A DNA stretch of 64,000 nucleotides from Epichloe hybrida (GCA_019022495.1 JAFEKR010000004.1:2418001-2482000), one strand, 5' to 3'; shown: positions 1-9,972, counted from the first letter of the stretch. Program-made: numbers and translations. Notes: generated from the sequence alone by a model not told the origin.

Positions 1-115
1 CGATTTAACTAATTGACTAACTGACCGATGATTTGACTAATTGACTAACTGACTGATGATTTGACTAATTAACTGACTGACGATTTGCCTAACTAACTCA
101 TAATTTGACTAATTT
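1..115. repeat. Degenerate tandem repeat at the window edge
   Basis: About four imperfect copies of a roughly 30-bp unit built on GATTTGACTAATTGACTAAC run from the first base. The array probably continues to the left of the window. It has no coding potential and lies next to other repeats. Confidence 0.75.
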
Positions 116-711
116 CTTCAGATATTTAAGCTTCTATATTCCTTCTGGGGGCCATGCCAGGGGCCGCCAACGCCGGGCATCGCTGCCCTCCCCCCCTAAA
201 AGCAGTTAGGCGGTTAAGAGAGGCAAAAAAAAAATCTTAACTAGTGGCCAAAGAGTATTTCGCGTCTAACTAATAAGAACAGACGTCTTCACAGGACGGC
301 CTCATTTTAATAGAGGGTAAACGGGAAGCTGCTACGCATAGCTCCCTTCCGCCGCTCCCTTCCTGGATTATTAGGTTTGGTTTTTCCTGAGGCGTTTCGT
401 TCGTTTTGCAAATATTTATGAACTATATTTTGTCAGGTGAAAACAACCACCCAGAAGACTCAATGACGATGTTGTTAATAATAATGCCTGCGCACATCAA
501 AGATGTTAATAACCTCAAAAGCAGCGATCTTCATGATAGATCAAATCGGTTATCTTGTCAGGCCACAGCTAGCTAGCTAGGCGAAAACACCATATCTTAT
601 TTCAAGTCTTTGATTTAAGTGAACAATCCCTAGCTAGAAGCAAAAAGGGAGGGCTGATTTTCTATGTAAAAAGGGGTGTGACTAGTGAGGCTAGATCGCA
701 TGCCAAGGGAT

Positions 712-960
712 CTGATGTAGCCGAATTGACCCGACGAAGCCAACGATTCCAACGAAGCCAATTGAACCGAGGCCTAGAAGCTAGAGAGCTCTTGAGGGGT
801 AACAATTCTAGCCACACAATATAAAGGCTAGATCCTGAAGGGATCTGGCCACTATTCTATCTTCAGACTACGAACATCTTGCTTTCTGCTAACGACTTTT
901 AGCTTTTCAGCAACTATCGCTATTTGTGAGTCTGACTTATTTTTTGATCAAAGCTTGCGG
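712..960 (+). mobile_element. Possible LTR-like fragment
   Basis: This stretch begins TGATGTAGCC, has a TATAAA box near 820, and continues into a leader-like region without coding potential. The layout (TG start, internal TATA box, then a short ORF) resembles the LTR and leader of a Copia-type retrotransposon. No second LTR, convincing primer-binding site or pol remnant is visible, so it may equally be the promoter and 5' leader of the small ORF that follows. The call rests on general appearance only. Confidence 0.25.
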
Positions 961-992
961 CTGACATATATAGTCACATCTCGCTTAAAAGA

Positions 993-1229
993 ATGTCAGC
1001 CAGTTCTGGAGTCAAAGGGTTTTGCAGTGTATGCAGCCACGCTAACAATGAGCATAACTCATACACGTGTGAAGCAAGGAATTGCAGGAAGAAGTTCAAA
1101 GTCTGCCAGACAGGTAGTCACGACGAGTGGGAAGTTGACGAAAGCGTCTATGTGCTCTGCAAAGGTTGCCCAGACCACCCATACTCCTGTATTCTAAGCA
1201 TCGGGTGGGGTTTGGCACTGATCAAGTAG
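993..1229 (+). CDS. Small Cys-rich ORF of unknown function
   Basis: The ORF encodes 78 residues. A CSVC pair near residue 11 is followed by further Cys residues in the patterns CEARNC and CKGC, plus His residues, which suggests a small metal-binding or disulfide-rich fold. There is no obvious signal peptide or membrane segment. A TATA-like box lies about 170 bp upstream. The stop codon is only nine bases before the 379-bp MITE that starts at 1239, so the 3' UTR would be MITE sequence. It sits in a repeat island and could be a gag-like remnant or a chance ORF. I do not recognise a family. Confidence 0.3.
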   Translation: MSASSGVKGFCSVCSHANNEHNSYTCEARNCRKKFKVCQTGSHDEWEVDESVYVLCKGCPDHPYSCILSIGWGLALIK

Positions 1230-1238
1230 GATTGATTG

Positions 1239-1617
1239 GCGTGTGATTCACGAGCTAGTGCAGACTTTGCACTAACATTGCATAATACAAATTATATATA
1301 AAGTTATATAGGGTAGCTATTTTATACTATCTTTCTTTATACTAGTATAAGCTTTATATATAAATAATATAAAGTATAAAGTTTATACTTAAAATAAGGG
1401 TAAAGTTAGTAAAATTAAGGTATTTATTTCTATTATAAGTAATTATATAGCTTTAGTTAGGAAGATATATTATAAATAAGGGGGGATATAGTGTTTATAT
1501 AATTTAGATAAAATTCTATAAAATTCTATAGATCTTAGCTAATAAAAATAGCTAGCGCGTCTAGTTATATGCACTTTGCACCCGTGTAAAGTTTGCACTA
1601 GCTCGTGGATCACACCC
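1239..1617 (+). mobile_element. MITE copy 1 (379 bp, TIRs, 3-bp TSD)
   Basis: This AT-rich non-coding element has terminal inverted repeats of about 30 bp. The left end reads GCGTGTGATTCACGAGC and the right end, reverse-complemented, reads GGGTGTGATCCACGAGC, with a conserved GTGCAAACTTTGCAC-like inner block. It is flanked by TTG at 1236-1238 and 1618-1620. A second copy of exactly the same length lies at 1885-2263 in the opposite orientation. The 3-bp duplication and the GGGTGTG end fit a PIF/Harbinger-type non-autonomous element, but no transposase is present to prove this. Confidence 0.85.
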
Positions 1618-1884
1618 TTGGCCTTCTGAACAGGGACATGCAATTATGTGGATGGGATTGAATCAAGAAGAGCGCATCTGGTTTTGCTTCTCTCGTGTTT
1701 GTGAATCTGTTTATTCGCTAGTGTGATTGACGCAAGCCTGGATGTTTCCTGTGCTATCCGAACGAGGTTAGGTCTCATCCATTTGATCCTGCATGCAGGT
1801 ATCCTGTGACACTAACACATTAGGTTAACTGCCACTTGCATTACCTTGACAAAATAATAGGAATTCAAAGATAACGGTTACTAA

Positions 1885-2263
1885 GGGTGTGATCCACAAG
1901 CTAGTGCAAACTTTGCACGGGTGTAAAATGCACATAACTAAACACGCTAGCTATTTTTCTTAGCTAAGATCTATAGAATTTTATAGAATTTTATTTAAAT
2001 TATATAAACACTATATCCCCCCTTATTTATAATATATCTTCTTAACTAGGGCTATATAATTACCTATAATAAAAATAAATACCCTAATTTTACTAACTTT
2101 ACCCTTATTTTAAGTATAAACTTTACACTTTATGTTATTTATATGTAAAGTTTACACTAGTGTAAAGAAAGATAGTATAAAATAGCTACCTTATATAACT
2201 CTATATATAATTTATATTATGCAATATTAGTGCAAAGTCTGCACCGGCTCGTGGATCACACGC
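1885..2263 (-). mobile_element. MITE copy 2 (379 bp, inverted relative to copy 1)
   Basis: This is the same element as at 1239-1617 but reverse-complemented. It has identical length, matching internal landmarks such as the run of six Gs or Cs followed by the TATTTATAAT-like block, and a few percent divergence. It is flanked by TAA at 1882-1884 and 2264-2266. The different flanking trinucleotides (TTG and TAA) show two separate insertions rather than one duplicated locus. TAA agrees with the TWA preference of PIF/Harbinger elements. Confidence 0.85.
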
Positions 2264-2266
2264 TAA

Positions 2267-2872
2267 TAGATTTTTGTTGCTCTTTGGCGAAACTTAGCTG
2301 CGAGAAAAAAAAAAGAAACCGGTGGGAGGCTGGTTCATCCATCATTTACCAGCCCCGGCGAGCCGATCAGGGGGAGGGAATCAAGTCTCACATATGAGCC
2401 ATGTCTCATGGGAGAAGTCATGAAAATCGTGGTGCTTATGACCAATCTCATTGGTAATCGTGCCGCGAACCGAACTCGCCCTGCGGGACACGGGAACTTG
2501 GAATGCGCTGCCCTGAGGAATGCAAAACTCCAAAAAAGGCTGGGGGGCTCTGCCCTGCCGGCCGATGGCATCTTACCACCGACGCATGTATGCAGAAACA
2601 GGATATGGAAGGGGAAAAAAAAGGCCTGGCTTTACTCATTGCCGCACTGTCATATCCGATACCGCCTCGGCATGTAGACTGAAACAAGCCGACTTGCAAC
2701 TCGAGAAGCTACGAGGACGATGATGCGGAATGTAGAAGATATGTCTAGTTTTCGGAGAGAATAGCGAGCTTCAAACTTGTTGAAAACGCCAACACCGCCC
2801 TTTCCGACCCGGGTACGGCAGGTTACTTTCTTGTTCTTGCTCATTCATGTCCATGGTGCTTCTGCTTACATC
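2267..2872. other. Intergenic, upstream of the MFS gene
   Basis: No conserved coding frame is visible. The short overlapping ORFs on both strands have no recognisable domain. An A-rich run lies near 2305. The stretch from 2777 to 2872 is open in frame with the transporter and could be an N-terminal extension, but the family start is better placed at 2873. Confidence 0.5.
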
Positions 2873-4361
2873 ATGGGCGACTCTGGGGTCTACGATCGGA
2901 AGAAGGAGACTTGCCTTGTTCACGATATTGCAGAAATGGGTGGGAGCAGATCCTCCTCATCCTCGTCATCGTCAGTCATCACAGTCTGCGATCCCCACCA
3001 TGCTCTTCGACGATGCGTTTCCGAAAAGCCTGCCTCTGATACGCCGTCATCCGACCTCGATTTCGACTTCGACCCCCCGGACGGCGGATGGCGGGCATGG
3101 TCGCAGGTGTTTGCTGCCAACCTCGCCAATGCGGTGTCCTGGGGCTACGCCGCGACATGGGGAGTGTACCAGCTTTACTATGTCGACAGCCTTGGTATGG
3201 CTGCGGCAGATGTATCATGGATCGGATCCATCCAAGTCTTCATCGCATTTCTGGTCTGCGCCCCCTCTGGTCGCATCGCAGACGCTGGATACTCCCACGA
3301 AGTCATCATTGTTGGATGTTTCTTCGTTGTGCTCGGCTCATACATGACAAGCTTCTGCTCCGAATACTAGCAGATCATGCTTGCTCAGGGTGTCTGCCTC
3401 GGGCTTGGCATCGGCATTGTTTCGACGCCTGCCGTCACCATCACCAGCTCCTACTTCAAGAAACGCAGGCCTCTGGCACTGTCCATTTCAGCCATAGGGA
3501 CGTCCGCAGGAGGAGTGATATTCCCCGCGACCGTGCAGTACCTGATCCCCCAGGTGGGCTTTCGGTGGGCTTCTCGAGTCGCGGCTCTTGTCGCTCTTGT
3601 GCTCTGCACAGGTTCATGTGCACTCCTACGTCCACGCCTCCCCGGCCGGAAGACGGGCCCGTGGATTGAATGGGCGGCTTTCAGAGAGACCACATACGTG
3701 CTATTCGCGATGGGTGCTTTTTTGAACTTCTACGGCATGTATTTCGGCCTGTTTTATGTATGTATACTCCCGTACGGGCAGACAGTATCACCACGCCTCA
3801 CCATTACCATTGATGACAATCGACTGACGCATCGGCATCGCAACGCAGATCAATAGTTTTGCACGCAACGTTGTTGGGTTTTCGTCGCTCGAATCGGTAA
3901 ATCTGCTTCTCATCACCAACGCGGTGGGCATCGGAGTAAGGCCGCTTGCGGGACACTTGGCGAATCAGTGTCTTGGTCCTATCAATGTTTACATTTTAGC
4001 AACTGCGTCGATAGGCGTCATGCTTTTCATTTGGAGCGTCATCACCACTCGAGCAAGCATGTATGCCTTTAGTATATTTTATGGCGTGGTCGTCAGCGCG
4101 AACCAAGCCACGTATGTTTCGTCACTGGCGAGTCTGACCAGGGACCCTCGAAAGATGGGGATCCGGTTCGGCATGGTTGAGACGCTGTGCGCGTTTTCCG
4201 CCTTGGGCGGTCCTCCCACAGCAGGAGCAATCATTGATCGGTCGGGGGGAGAATACTTGGGGGCTCAGATCTGGGGTGCTTCTGTCATGTTGGCTGCCGC
4301 GTTGGTCCTTGCGGCCGCTCGCATTTCTGTGACGGGTTGGAAATGGAGAGTTCTCCTGTGA
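2873..4361 (+). CDS. MFS monocarboxylate-type transporter, interrupted by an in-frame TAG
   Basis: This is a 12-segment major facilitator of the fungal monocarboxylate/riboflavin-transporter type (MCH family). The coding segments are 2873-3757 and 3849-4361, with a 91-bp intron (GTATGT...CGCAG). The family signature PPDGGWRAW lies near residue 67, followed by the first membrane segments and later by the ARNVVGFSSLESVN and ALGGPPTAGAIID regions of the C-half. The start at 2873 has a good context; an in-frame ATG at 2777 would add 32 residues. The reading frame is broken only once, by TAG at 3368-3370 (codon 166) within the run CSEY-stop-QIMLAQG, where family members usually have an aromatic residue such as Trp. 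Everything else is intact across the expected 465 codons. It is therefore a young pseudogene, a TGG-to-TAG allele, or a target of mRNA editing. Function is inferred from family resemblance; the substrate is unknown. Confidence 0.8.
3354..3374 (+). promoter_or_regulatory. Hairpin presenting the TAG stop of the MFS gene
   Basis: The arms TCTGCT (3354-3359) and AGCAGA (3369-3374) are perfectly complementary and enclose a 9-nt loop, CCGAATACT. The A of the in-frame TAG (3369) is the loop-closing base. Hairpin loops around UAG are the preferred context of A-to-I mRNA editing in Sordariomycete fruiting bodies. Whether editing occurs here is inference. Confidence 0.35.
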
Positions 4362-4522
4362 TTGAACTTCTGCCCCGCCGAATCAATCCATCGAGCAAGT
4401 TGGGTGGAACCCTGTGGAAGGAACCCACACAAATTGTCGAGGTGCAGCCGACTTTGTGCACTTTGTGCCCAGCCAGCTTCACCAAACTTTCCATCACATC
4501 ACTCTCTAAAACTACACTCACC

Positions 4523-5332
4523 ATGTCACCCGCAGACTCGAAAATACTTTCTTCGGGGCCTTTGGTACGGGAAGCCACTTCCAATTCTTCCGATTCAACC
4601 GCGGCCCAACTCCTTGCCAGCGCAATGAAGCCTCTCGCTCACTAGTACACTACCATCCGCAGCCAGACAGCGAAGCTCGATGGATCAAGCTGACCAGGTA
4701 AGCAAGACGAGAGAGCCATCTTCCAGAGTCTCCCCCGTTTTGCTCCAGCCAAGTCTCCTCTTCCGCCGCGGCTGACGGGTTCCGCATCTCCCAGAATTAC
4801 ATATCAAGATCCCAGCGGCGCCTCTCGAACATGGGAATCTGCCGAGCGTCGAACCCGTCCCAAGGGCGCCGACATTGACGGCGTCGGAATGATTGCCATC
4901 CTCGACAAGCCAACGGGCAAAGAAATTATTCTACAGAGACAATTCCGACCCCCGATTGGAATGGTCACGATAGAACTGCCAGCGGGGCTGATTGACGCCG
5001 GAGAATCAGCTGAAGAAGCTGCCGTTCGAGAGCTGCGAGAGGAAACAGGCTATGCTGGTGTGGTCACAGAGGTCACGCCCATCATGTACAATGACCCTGG
5101 CTTCTGCAACACGAATACCCGCATAGTCCACATGAAGATTGATGCAAGCCTTCCCGAGAATCAGAATCCGCAGCCGCAATTAGAGGACGGGGAGTTCATC
5201 GAGGTGTTTACAGTCAAGCTGGCGGACCTGTGGGAACAGTGCAAGAAATTAGAAAAGGAGGGATACGCCATCGATGCGAGAGTAGGAACGGTTGCCGAAG
5301 GAATCCTGCTGGCGCAAAGGCTCAATCTATAG
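4523..5332 (+). CDS. YSA1-like: Nudix hydrolase, ADP-ribose pyrophosphatase type
   Basis: Three exons (4523-4564, 4663-4697, 4795-5332) give 204 residues, the usual size of yeast Ysa1-like ADP-ribose diphosphatases. These enzymes cleave ADP-ribose and related ADP-sugars to AMP and a sugar phosphate. A textbook Nudix box lies at about residues 89-111 (GLIDAGESAEEAAVREL...EETGY), with all catalytic Glu residues present. The upstream segment RTRPKGADIDGVGMIAIL and the downstream NDPGFCNTNT are also typical of the family. The N-terminal exons were joined because MSPADSKILSSGPL and PDSEARWIKLT match the usual family start and all junctions are canonical and in phase. It is convergent with a second Nudix gene whose stop lies about 150 bp away. 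Confidence 0.9.
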
Positions 5333-5484
5333 ATCCTGGTGACGGCGGAACAGTTTGTCATTGGACCTGGGAGAAATCGATGAACCCCCCAGAGGGCCTG
5401 GAGGGAAGGCAGTGATCAATTATATATAATTTGTTCTTAGTATCTGTTTATCCATCTTGCGCCTGTGGTCTGGATTCTGTTTGC

Positions 5485-6364
5485 TCAAAGCCGTTTCTCC
5501 CTTCTCAAACCTTCCCAGAGCGCGACCGCCGCCAAACACTTCGCATCTCTGGCACCCTCCTTCCAGAGATCCTTCATAGGAACCACCTTGAGTGTAATCT
5601 TTTCCCCTTTGGACCTCAACCCGGTCAGACGCCCGCTCCATTCCTTCAGTTTGGACCTCGGTATCCTCCTTTCGTGGCTATATATCGTCACATGCTCATC
5701 ACAGCCGCCCGCGCTGGGAAACACGGCCGCCGGAAGTTGCTCCCCTTCTGGCCCCGAACCCTTGTCGGTAGCACTATCCGCCAGTTCACTCAGGCAGACC
5801 AACTCCTCCTCTTGGATGGACAGGCCGAGCTCCTCTTCAATTTCCTTGGCCGCGGCGCCTTTGAAGCTGCCCGAGTCATCCACCATACCGGCGGGTAGCT
5901 CCACAAAGCTCAAACTCCCCGCAGGCACGCGAGGCTGCACCGTCAGCACGACGTATCGCTCATCTGATCCTTCCGGGACATCGTCGGGGATGAGCATGAC
6001 GAGCATGGCGACACTGGGCCCCCGGAGGAGGGATATCGCAGGGAGAGATTCGCCGGAAGAGTTGGAAACGGAGGCGGCGACCTTGACGAAACCCAGGCGT
6101 TTGCTGCCGAAGCAGTCAAAAGACTGAACCCTGATGGACCGCAAGACATACGGATCGAGGTGGAAGGGATGAGAGGTGCTGGCTTGGAGAGAAAGACTCT
6201 TGTTGATGCTGGCGATCCATTCCTGTTCAAGTGTGAGCAGGGACATGTCCTTCCTAGGTCGTCGACTTTGCTACCTTAAATGGTCGGAAAGACCTCAACT
6301 GTCCTGGGGTAAGACCCTCTGGAAGATCGATGGCGATCTCGTCGAGTGGTGGCGTCGCAGTCAT
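5485..6364 (-). CDS. Second Nudix hydrolase, ADP-sugar diphosphatase type
   Basis: Two exons on the minus strand, 6275-6364 (30 codons, starting MTATPPLDEIAIDLPEG) and 5485-6222, are separated by a 52-bp intron and give 275 residues. The first exon was placed upstream of the obvious ATG at 6246 because the joined sequence ...LRSFRPFK-EWIASINKSLSLQ matches the conserved N-terminal helix of this family. The Nudix box at about residues 142-164 reads GMVDDSGSFKGAAAKEIEEELGL. The REUXEE core is conserved as KEIEEE, but the Glu normally at position 7 of the box is Gly. The preceding FVELPAGM is typical of ADP-sugar diphosphatases (NUDT14-like). The degenerate position may lower or alter activity. 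It faces the Ysa1-like gene tail to tail. Confidence 0.85.
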
Positions 6365-6880
6365 GGCGTGTCCAAAGCGTTGCAATGATGGAATTATTAC
6401 TCTGTTCGAGGCTTTGGAGGGTGACGGGATTTGGCTTCGGGCGATGGCGAGTGATGAGTGGATTCTTGGACTTTTCATTCCGTGACCTTGTTGTTGTAAT
6501 GCGGAAGGATGCCTCGAGTGCGATGTGGAAGGAGGTTGGGGACTCGGGGCGGTACTTCCCCATGACGTCATCAATAACTTTATCATAGCTTATAATGCAG
6601 CGCTTCCATGTCTTTAAAGTTTTTAATGCGCGCCACTTGTTTGATAATATTGTGTTTCTTGCTTTTCATGTAACCACTTGACACTGACTGTAAGTATGGT
6701 GGTTCTGCAACCGCACAGGAGGAGGGGGTTATGGCTGCTATAAAGGTAATTAAAGTCAAATGCAATTACACACCTAGATAATTCATGTGCTAAGATACCT
6801 CGTAATTGCATGGTGCGGGTTGAATTATTGTATTTGCTATAACCTGTTAGAATTAGTTCATCCGTTCAAAAAAGGGACAA
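6365..6880. other. Intergenic between two minus-strand genes
   Basis: This contains the upstream region of the second Nudix gene and the 3' flank of the APH-family gene. It is moderately AT-rich from 6580 onward. No coding frame, repeat or RNA gene was recognised. Confidence 0.5.
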
Positions 6881-8284
6881 CTACTCGTCCGGTTCCCAAG
6901 CCAAAACCCTCGTCCCCATACTCTTCATCTTTCTCTCCACAAATTCCTCCATGTCCGTCTTTTCCATTTCATCCATCTCATCCAGCCTCGTCATCCACGC
7001 ATCTTCAGGCGACACCTCAGCTTTCTCAAAGAACCGTGAGTGGAGTTCTCGCCAGAAGATGGCGTCAAACGCAAAATTCTTCCGCGCGCCATAAATAAAC
7101 CAAAAATCCCCGCTATCCCAGCTAGCCTTCATCTTGGGGGAGAGTCGCTGATCCTCTTCTAGCCGGCCGGACGCTATAGCTCTTTCCTCGGCATCCATCA
7201 TCGCTTTCAAAAACGTCTTTAAGCGAACCTCGTATATCTCTATCCAGTCTTCGATGCCATCTGGCCAGTATTCTGGTTGTTCGAGGAGCAGCCACCATGG
7301 GGGCGCAAAACAGAACTCCGCCGGTGCTGCATATGTGAATTCCCAGTCTACGACCCCCACAATCTGCATGTTCGCATCTAGCAGGACATTTGTAGGCCGG
7401 AAATCGTCACACCAGAGTTTAAACGGTCCGTTGGTATGCGCACCAGATGCTACTTTGCGTTCTTTGATGAGTTTGCAGAATAAGCGTCGGGCGATATATT
7501 TGCGTCGGCAATCGGTCTCGGAGTCCACGGCGTCATTTCGCTGGTGCTCAAGATGATCAGAGTGAAGCTGTGCTAACGCTTCAAAGTATTCAAACGAATT
7601 CGCGAAAGTACTATCCGGTAGCTTTCTGCGCGGTAAAGTCCCCAGTCGTACAAGCTCATTCGTGTGAATACTAAGGGGACGACGTCTCACCTCCCACTCG
7701 GAATCGGCAATCTCCTCTAGACATCCTATTCTGGGGAACTCTAGCTTGGACAGCTGTAGAAGGACATCCGCAAATTGGCGGTATAGCGTGTCAAGCGTGT
7801 CTGGGTTGACTTGTGGGTTAAGACGTGGTCGATCCTGCCAACCTAGCTCAGGCATATTGAGTACCTTGCCAGCGTCCGTCTCGTGGTTGATATATTCCAT
7901 GATGATGAACGGGCCAAGTCCGAGAGGGCTTTCTTCTCTTGTTCCCCAGTGCAGAATAAAAGGCACGGGAATCGAGGTGTTATCTTGGATGTACCTAATG
8001 GTAGCAACCTCATTCCGTATCTTCTCTTCAGGGAACATCGTGCAGCCCGGCTTAGGGAATCGAATCACGGCTGAGCCACCGTCCCGGAATTTCATGCGAA
8101 AAAGGACATTAAAAGCGCCTGCTTTAGGATCGCACATTTCGACAGGGATGCCTTGCCGGTGTTTGACAATGAAATCGCCGATCGCTCGAAGAGTGGTTTC
8201 TTCAAGAATAGATTTCACCCAAGCGCTTTCAATGTTTTCGCTCTCCTCCCATGAGACATCATCAAAGGGCATCCGTGACTCCAT
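6881..8284 (-). CDS. APH-fold phosphotransferase family protein
   Basis: A single-exon protein of 467 residues from ATG at 8284 (MESRMPFDDVSWEESENI). The frame is open a further 54 codons upstream to 8446, but that part is hydrophobic and unlike the family. It has the aminoglycoside-phosphotransferase/choline-kinase-like fold common in large fungal paralogous families. The N-lobe contains GGSAVIRFPKPG and FIIMEYI. The catalytic loop near residue 290 reads WCDDFRPTNVLLD (the equivalent of HxDxxxxN with Cys in the first position), and the metal-binding DFG equivalent near 311 is VVDWEF. These fungal members rarely have known substrates. True kinase activity is possible, since Asp and Asn of the loop are present, but antibiotic resistance should not be inferred. 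Confidence 0.85.
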   Translation of the reverse strand: MESRMPFDDVSWEESENIESAWVKSILEETTLRAIGDFIVKHRQGIPVEMCDPKAGAFNVLFRMKFRDGGSAVIRFPKPGCTMFPEEKIRNEVATIRYIQDNTSIPVPFILHWGTREESPLGLGPFIIMEYINHETDAGKVLNMPELGWQDRPRLNPQVNPDTLDTLYRQFADVLLQLSKLEFPRIGCLEEIADSEWEVRRRPLSIHTNELVRLGTLPRRKLPDSTFANSFEYFEALAQLHSDHLEHQRNDAVDSETDCRRKYIARRLFCKLIKERKVASGAHTNGPFKLWCDDFRPTNVLLDANMQIVGVVDWEFTYAAPAEFCFAPPWWLLLEQPEYWPDGIEDWIEIYEVRLKTFLKAMMDAEERAIASGRLEEDQRLSPKMKASWDSGDFWFIYGARKNFAFDAIFWRELHSRFFEKAEVSPEDAWMTRLDEMDEMEKTDMEEFVERKMKSMGTRVLAWEPDE

Positions 8285-8967
8285 TTCTCTCTCTTCTTGA
8301 CGTCCGAGTGGATGTGCAAATATTACCCTCAAACCTAGAATGAAAGCGATGAGCAAACAAGTAATGTGACCACACCACGCGATACGGGTGGCTGCATCAA
8401 CAGACGAAAATTGATGCCTGAGATGTGAGGCTGCAATATCCAACAATCATCACACTTAATGCAACCAAAGGCTCATCTTAATCGCTTCGTGCTTGTTCTC
8501 ATTGATTCCTTGCTCCCCAACAGTCGCTTAACTGTGCACCACAGCCTTCCATGTTGACCTGTGATTGATCTATCATCATTGAACTCAGAGAAGCCAGACA
8601 GCAATCTTCCAACGCTTGAGCGTCTCGCTCCAGTCTTCTCCGTTCCCTTCTTCTTGTGCGCGCAGTATCGGTCTTTTTGGGTTGTTTTGGCTGTTTGATC
8701 CTCGGGGCTTTCGTCGGTGGCCTGGGCTTGGGAGCTGGAGTGGGAGAGCGAGCGATTTGCTCTGAAGGAGCGCAATCTGAAGAGAGTCGAAGTAGCGCAT
8801 GAGGGATCGATTAAATGTGAGAAAACTTTCCACTGCACCATTGTGGAGCGTGTGACCATATAAAAAGTTTCTTGGGGCTGGAGGCGCCCGAGAAGGTTTC
8901 ACAGTGGATAATCCTCGCTTGCTCTATTATATCTTATGCTCTACGGAGTAGTCCGTACTTGATCAAT
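8285..8967. other. Intergenic
   Basis: This is the upstream region of the APH-family gene and the 3' flank of the C2H2-like gene. Overlapping minus-strand ORFs at 8473-8902 have no recognisable domain. One copy of the dispersed motif TACGGAGTA lies at 8942-8950. Confidence 0.5.
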
Positions 8968-9972
8968 TTACAATGTCATGGACGCAAGCCCGCCCACATG
9001 GTTCGAAGTTGATATTGAGCCCATATACGACTGCCACCAGGCCATGTACGATATGCCAGGAAGTGTAACGCCCCTCGTGCCCTGATGGTCGTCCAACAGC
9101 TGCAGGGTCGCGTATATTTCGTCTGCCTCCATGTCCATGTCCATGTCCATGTGTAGACTACCTTCTGAATCATGATGGCCAGCAAAGGAGGTGAAAGACC
9201 AGTCGATCGGAAACGGTTGTGACTGTGTTTGCGGATGCATAGCCTCAATCATGGACTCGTCCACCATGTATGCCTCGGGTGATGCCGAGTCGGCTGGCCT
9301 ATGTTGTTGTTGAGTTGGAGGTGGAATCCACTGTTGCTTCATATCTCGCTCTTCGTCGTAGAGAGGTTGAATGCATCTGCGACCAGTGAGAGTCCTCAGG
9401 TGGCGAGCGAATTTGTGCAAGGAATTGAATCGTCGTCCACATCCCCAGCGACCGCCTGACATTAATTTACCGTAACATGCGAAATCCTTCTGGTCTTCGG
9501 GCGCGGGCGCCGGCGCGGGCGTGGGCGTGGGATAGCTTTGCGTCGGAGATGCGGCAGCATCACCATGGCAAGATGCAGATACGCCCGTCACGGCTTCGCT
9601 ATGCGGCTTGCAGTGGCGCGAGCATGGAGTCCAGGACCGTCTTTTTCTTCTGGCAGGCCGGTCATAACACAGCTGTGTCACATTGTCGTTTTGCATTTCG
9701 GCGTCCATGTTTGTTCGTTTGTTCCGTCCTAGGCGCGCATCGGTGAGCTCCGATCCATCATCCATCATCATGCATGCATGGGGCCTTGACTCCTTGGGCG
9801 AGAGGGAATGCTGCCTACCTTTTGAGGAACAGCAATCCTTTCTGGACGTCATGTATTTTTTTGCGTCTCCTCCCACTAAAGAGAAGAAGTTTGGTGCGCT
9901 GCTGGCCTTGGGAAAGTCTCGTCGTTTGAAATTCAAGATGCTCCCGACTTCCGTGTTCTGGGGACTTACCAT
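8968..9972 (-). CDS. Fungal C2H2-like zinc-finger regulator
   Basis: The open frame encodes 334 residues. Residues about 163-205 carry the fungal zinc-finger module in which an atypical finger is followed by WGCGRRFNSLHKFARHLRT and GRRCIQPLYDEE. The arrangement 'GCGRxFxRxDALxRHxRxExGRxCIxPL' is common in ascomycete regulators. N-terminal to it is an Ala-Pro repeat. C-terminal to it is an acidic MDMDMDME stretch that may act in activation. The start is uncertain: the ATG at 9972 is immediately followed by GTAAGT, a perfect splice donor, and a cluster of three ATGs at about 9765-9771 is an alternative start. It is divergent from the Zn2Cys6 regulator at 10388 across about 415 bp. Target genes are unknown. 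Confidence 0.7.
   Translation of the reverse strand: MVSPQNTEVGSILNFKRRDFPKASSAPNFFSLVGGDAKKYMTSRKDCCSSKGRQHSLSPKESRPHACMMMDDGSELTDARLGRNKRTNMDAEMQNDNVTQLCYDRPARRKRRSWTPCSRHCKPHSEAVTGVSASCHGDAAASPTQSYPTPTPAPAPAPEDQKDFACYGKLMSGGRWGCGRRFNSLHKFARHLRTLTGRRCIQPLYDEERDMKQQWIPPPTQQQHRPADSASPEAYMVDESMIEAMHPQTQSQPFPIDWSFTSFAGHHDSEGSLHMDMDMDMEADEIYATLQLLDDHQGTRGVTLPGISYMAWWQSYMGSISTSNHVGGLASMTL

Noticed and set aside
1..115. CRISPR-like array
   Set aside because: The units are contiguous and degenerate with no unique spacers, in a eukaryotic genome.
5465..6127. 220-codon plus-strand frame
   Set aside because: It overlaps the second Nudix gene, whose Nudix box and intron structure define the real strand.
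6881..8284. Antibiotic-resistance phosphotransferase
   Set aside because: The APH fold is widespread in fungi without any resistance role, and the catalytic loop is the fungal WCDDFRP variant.
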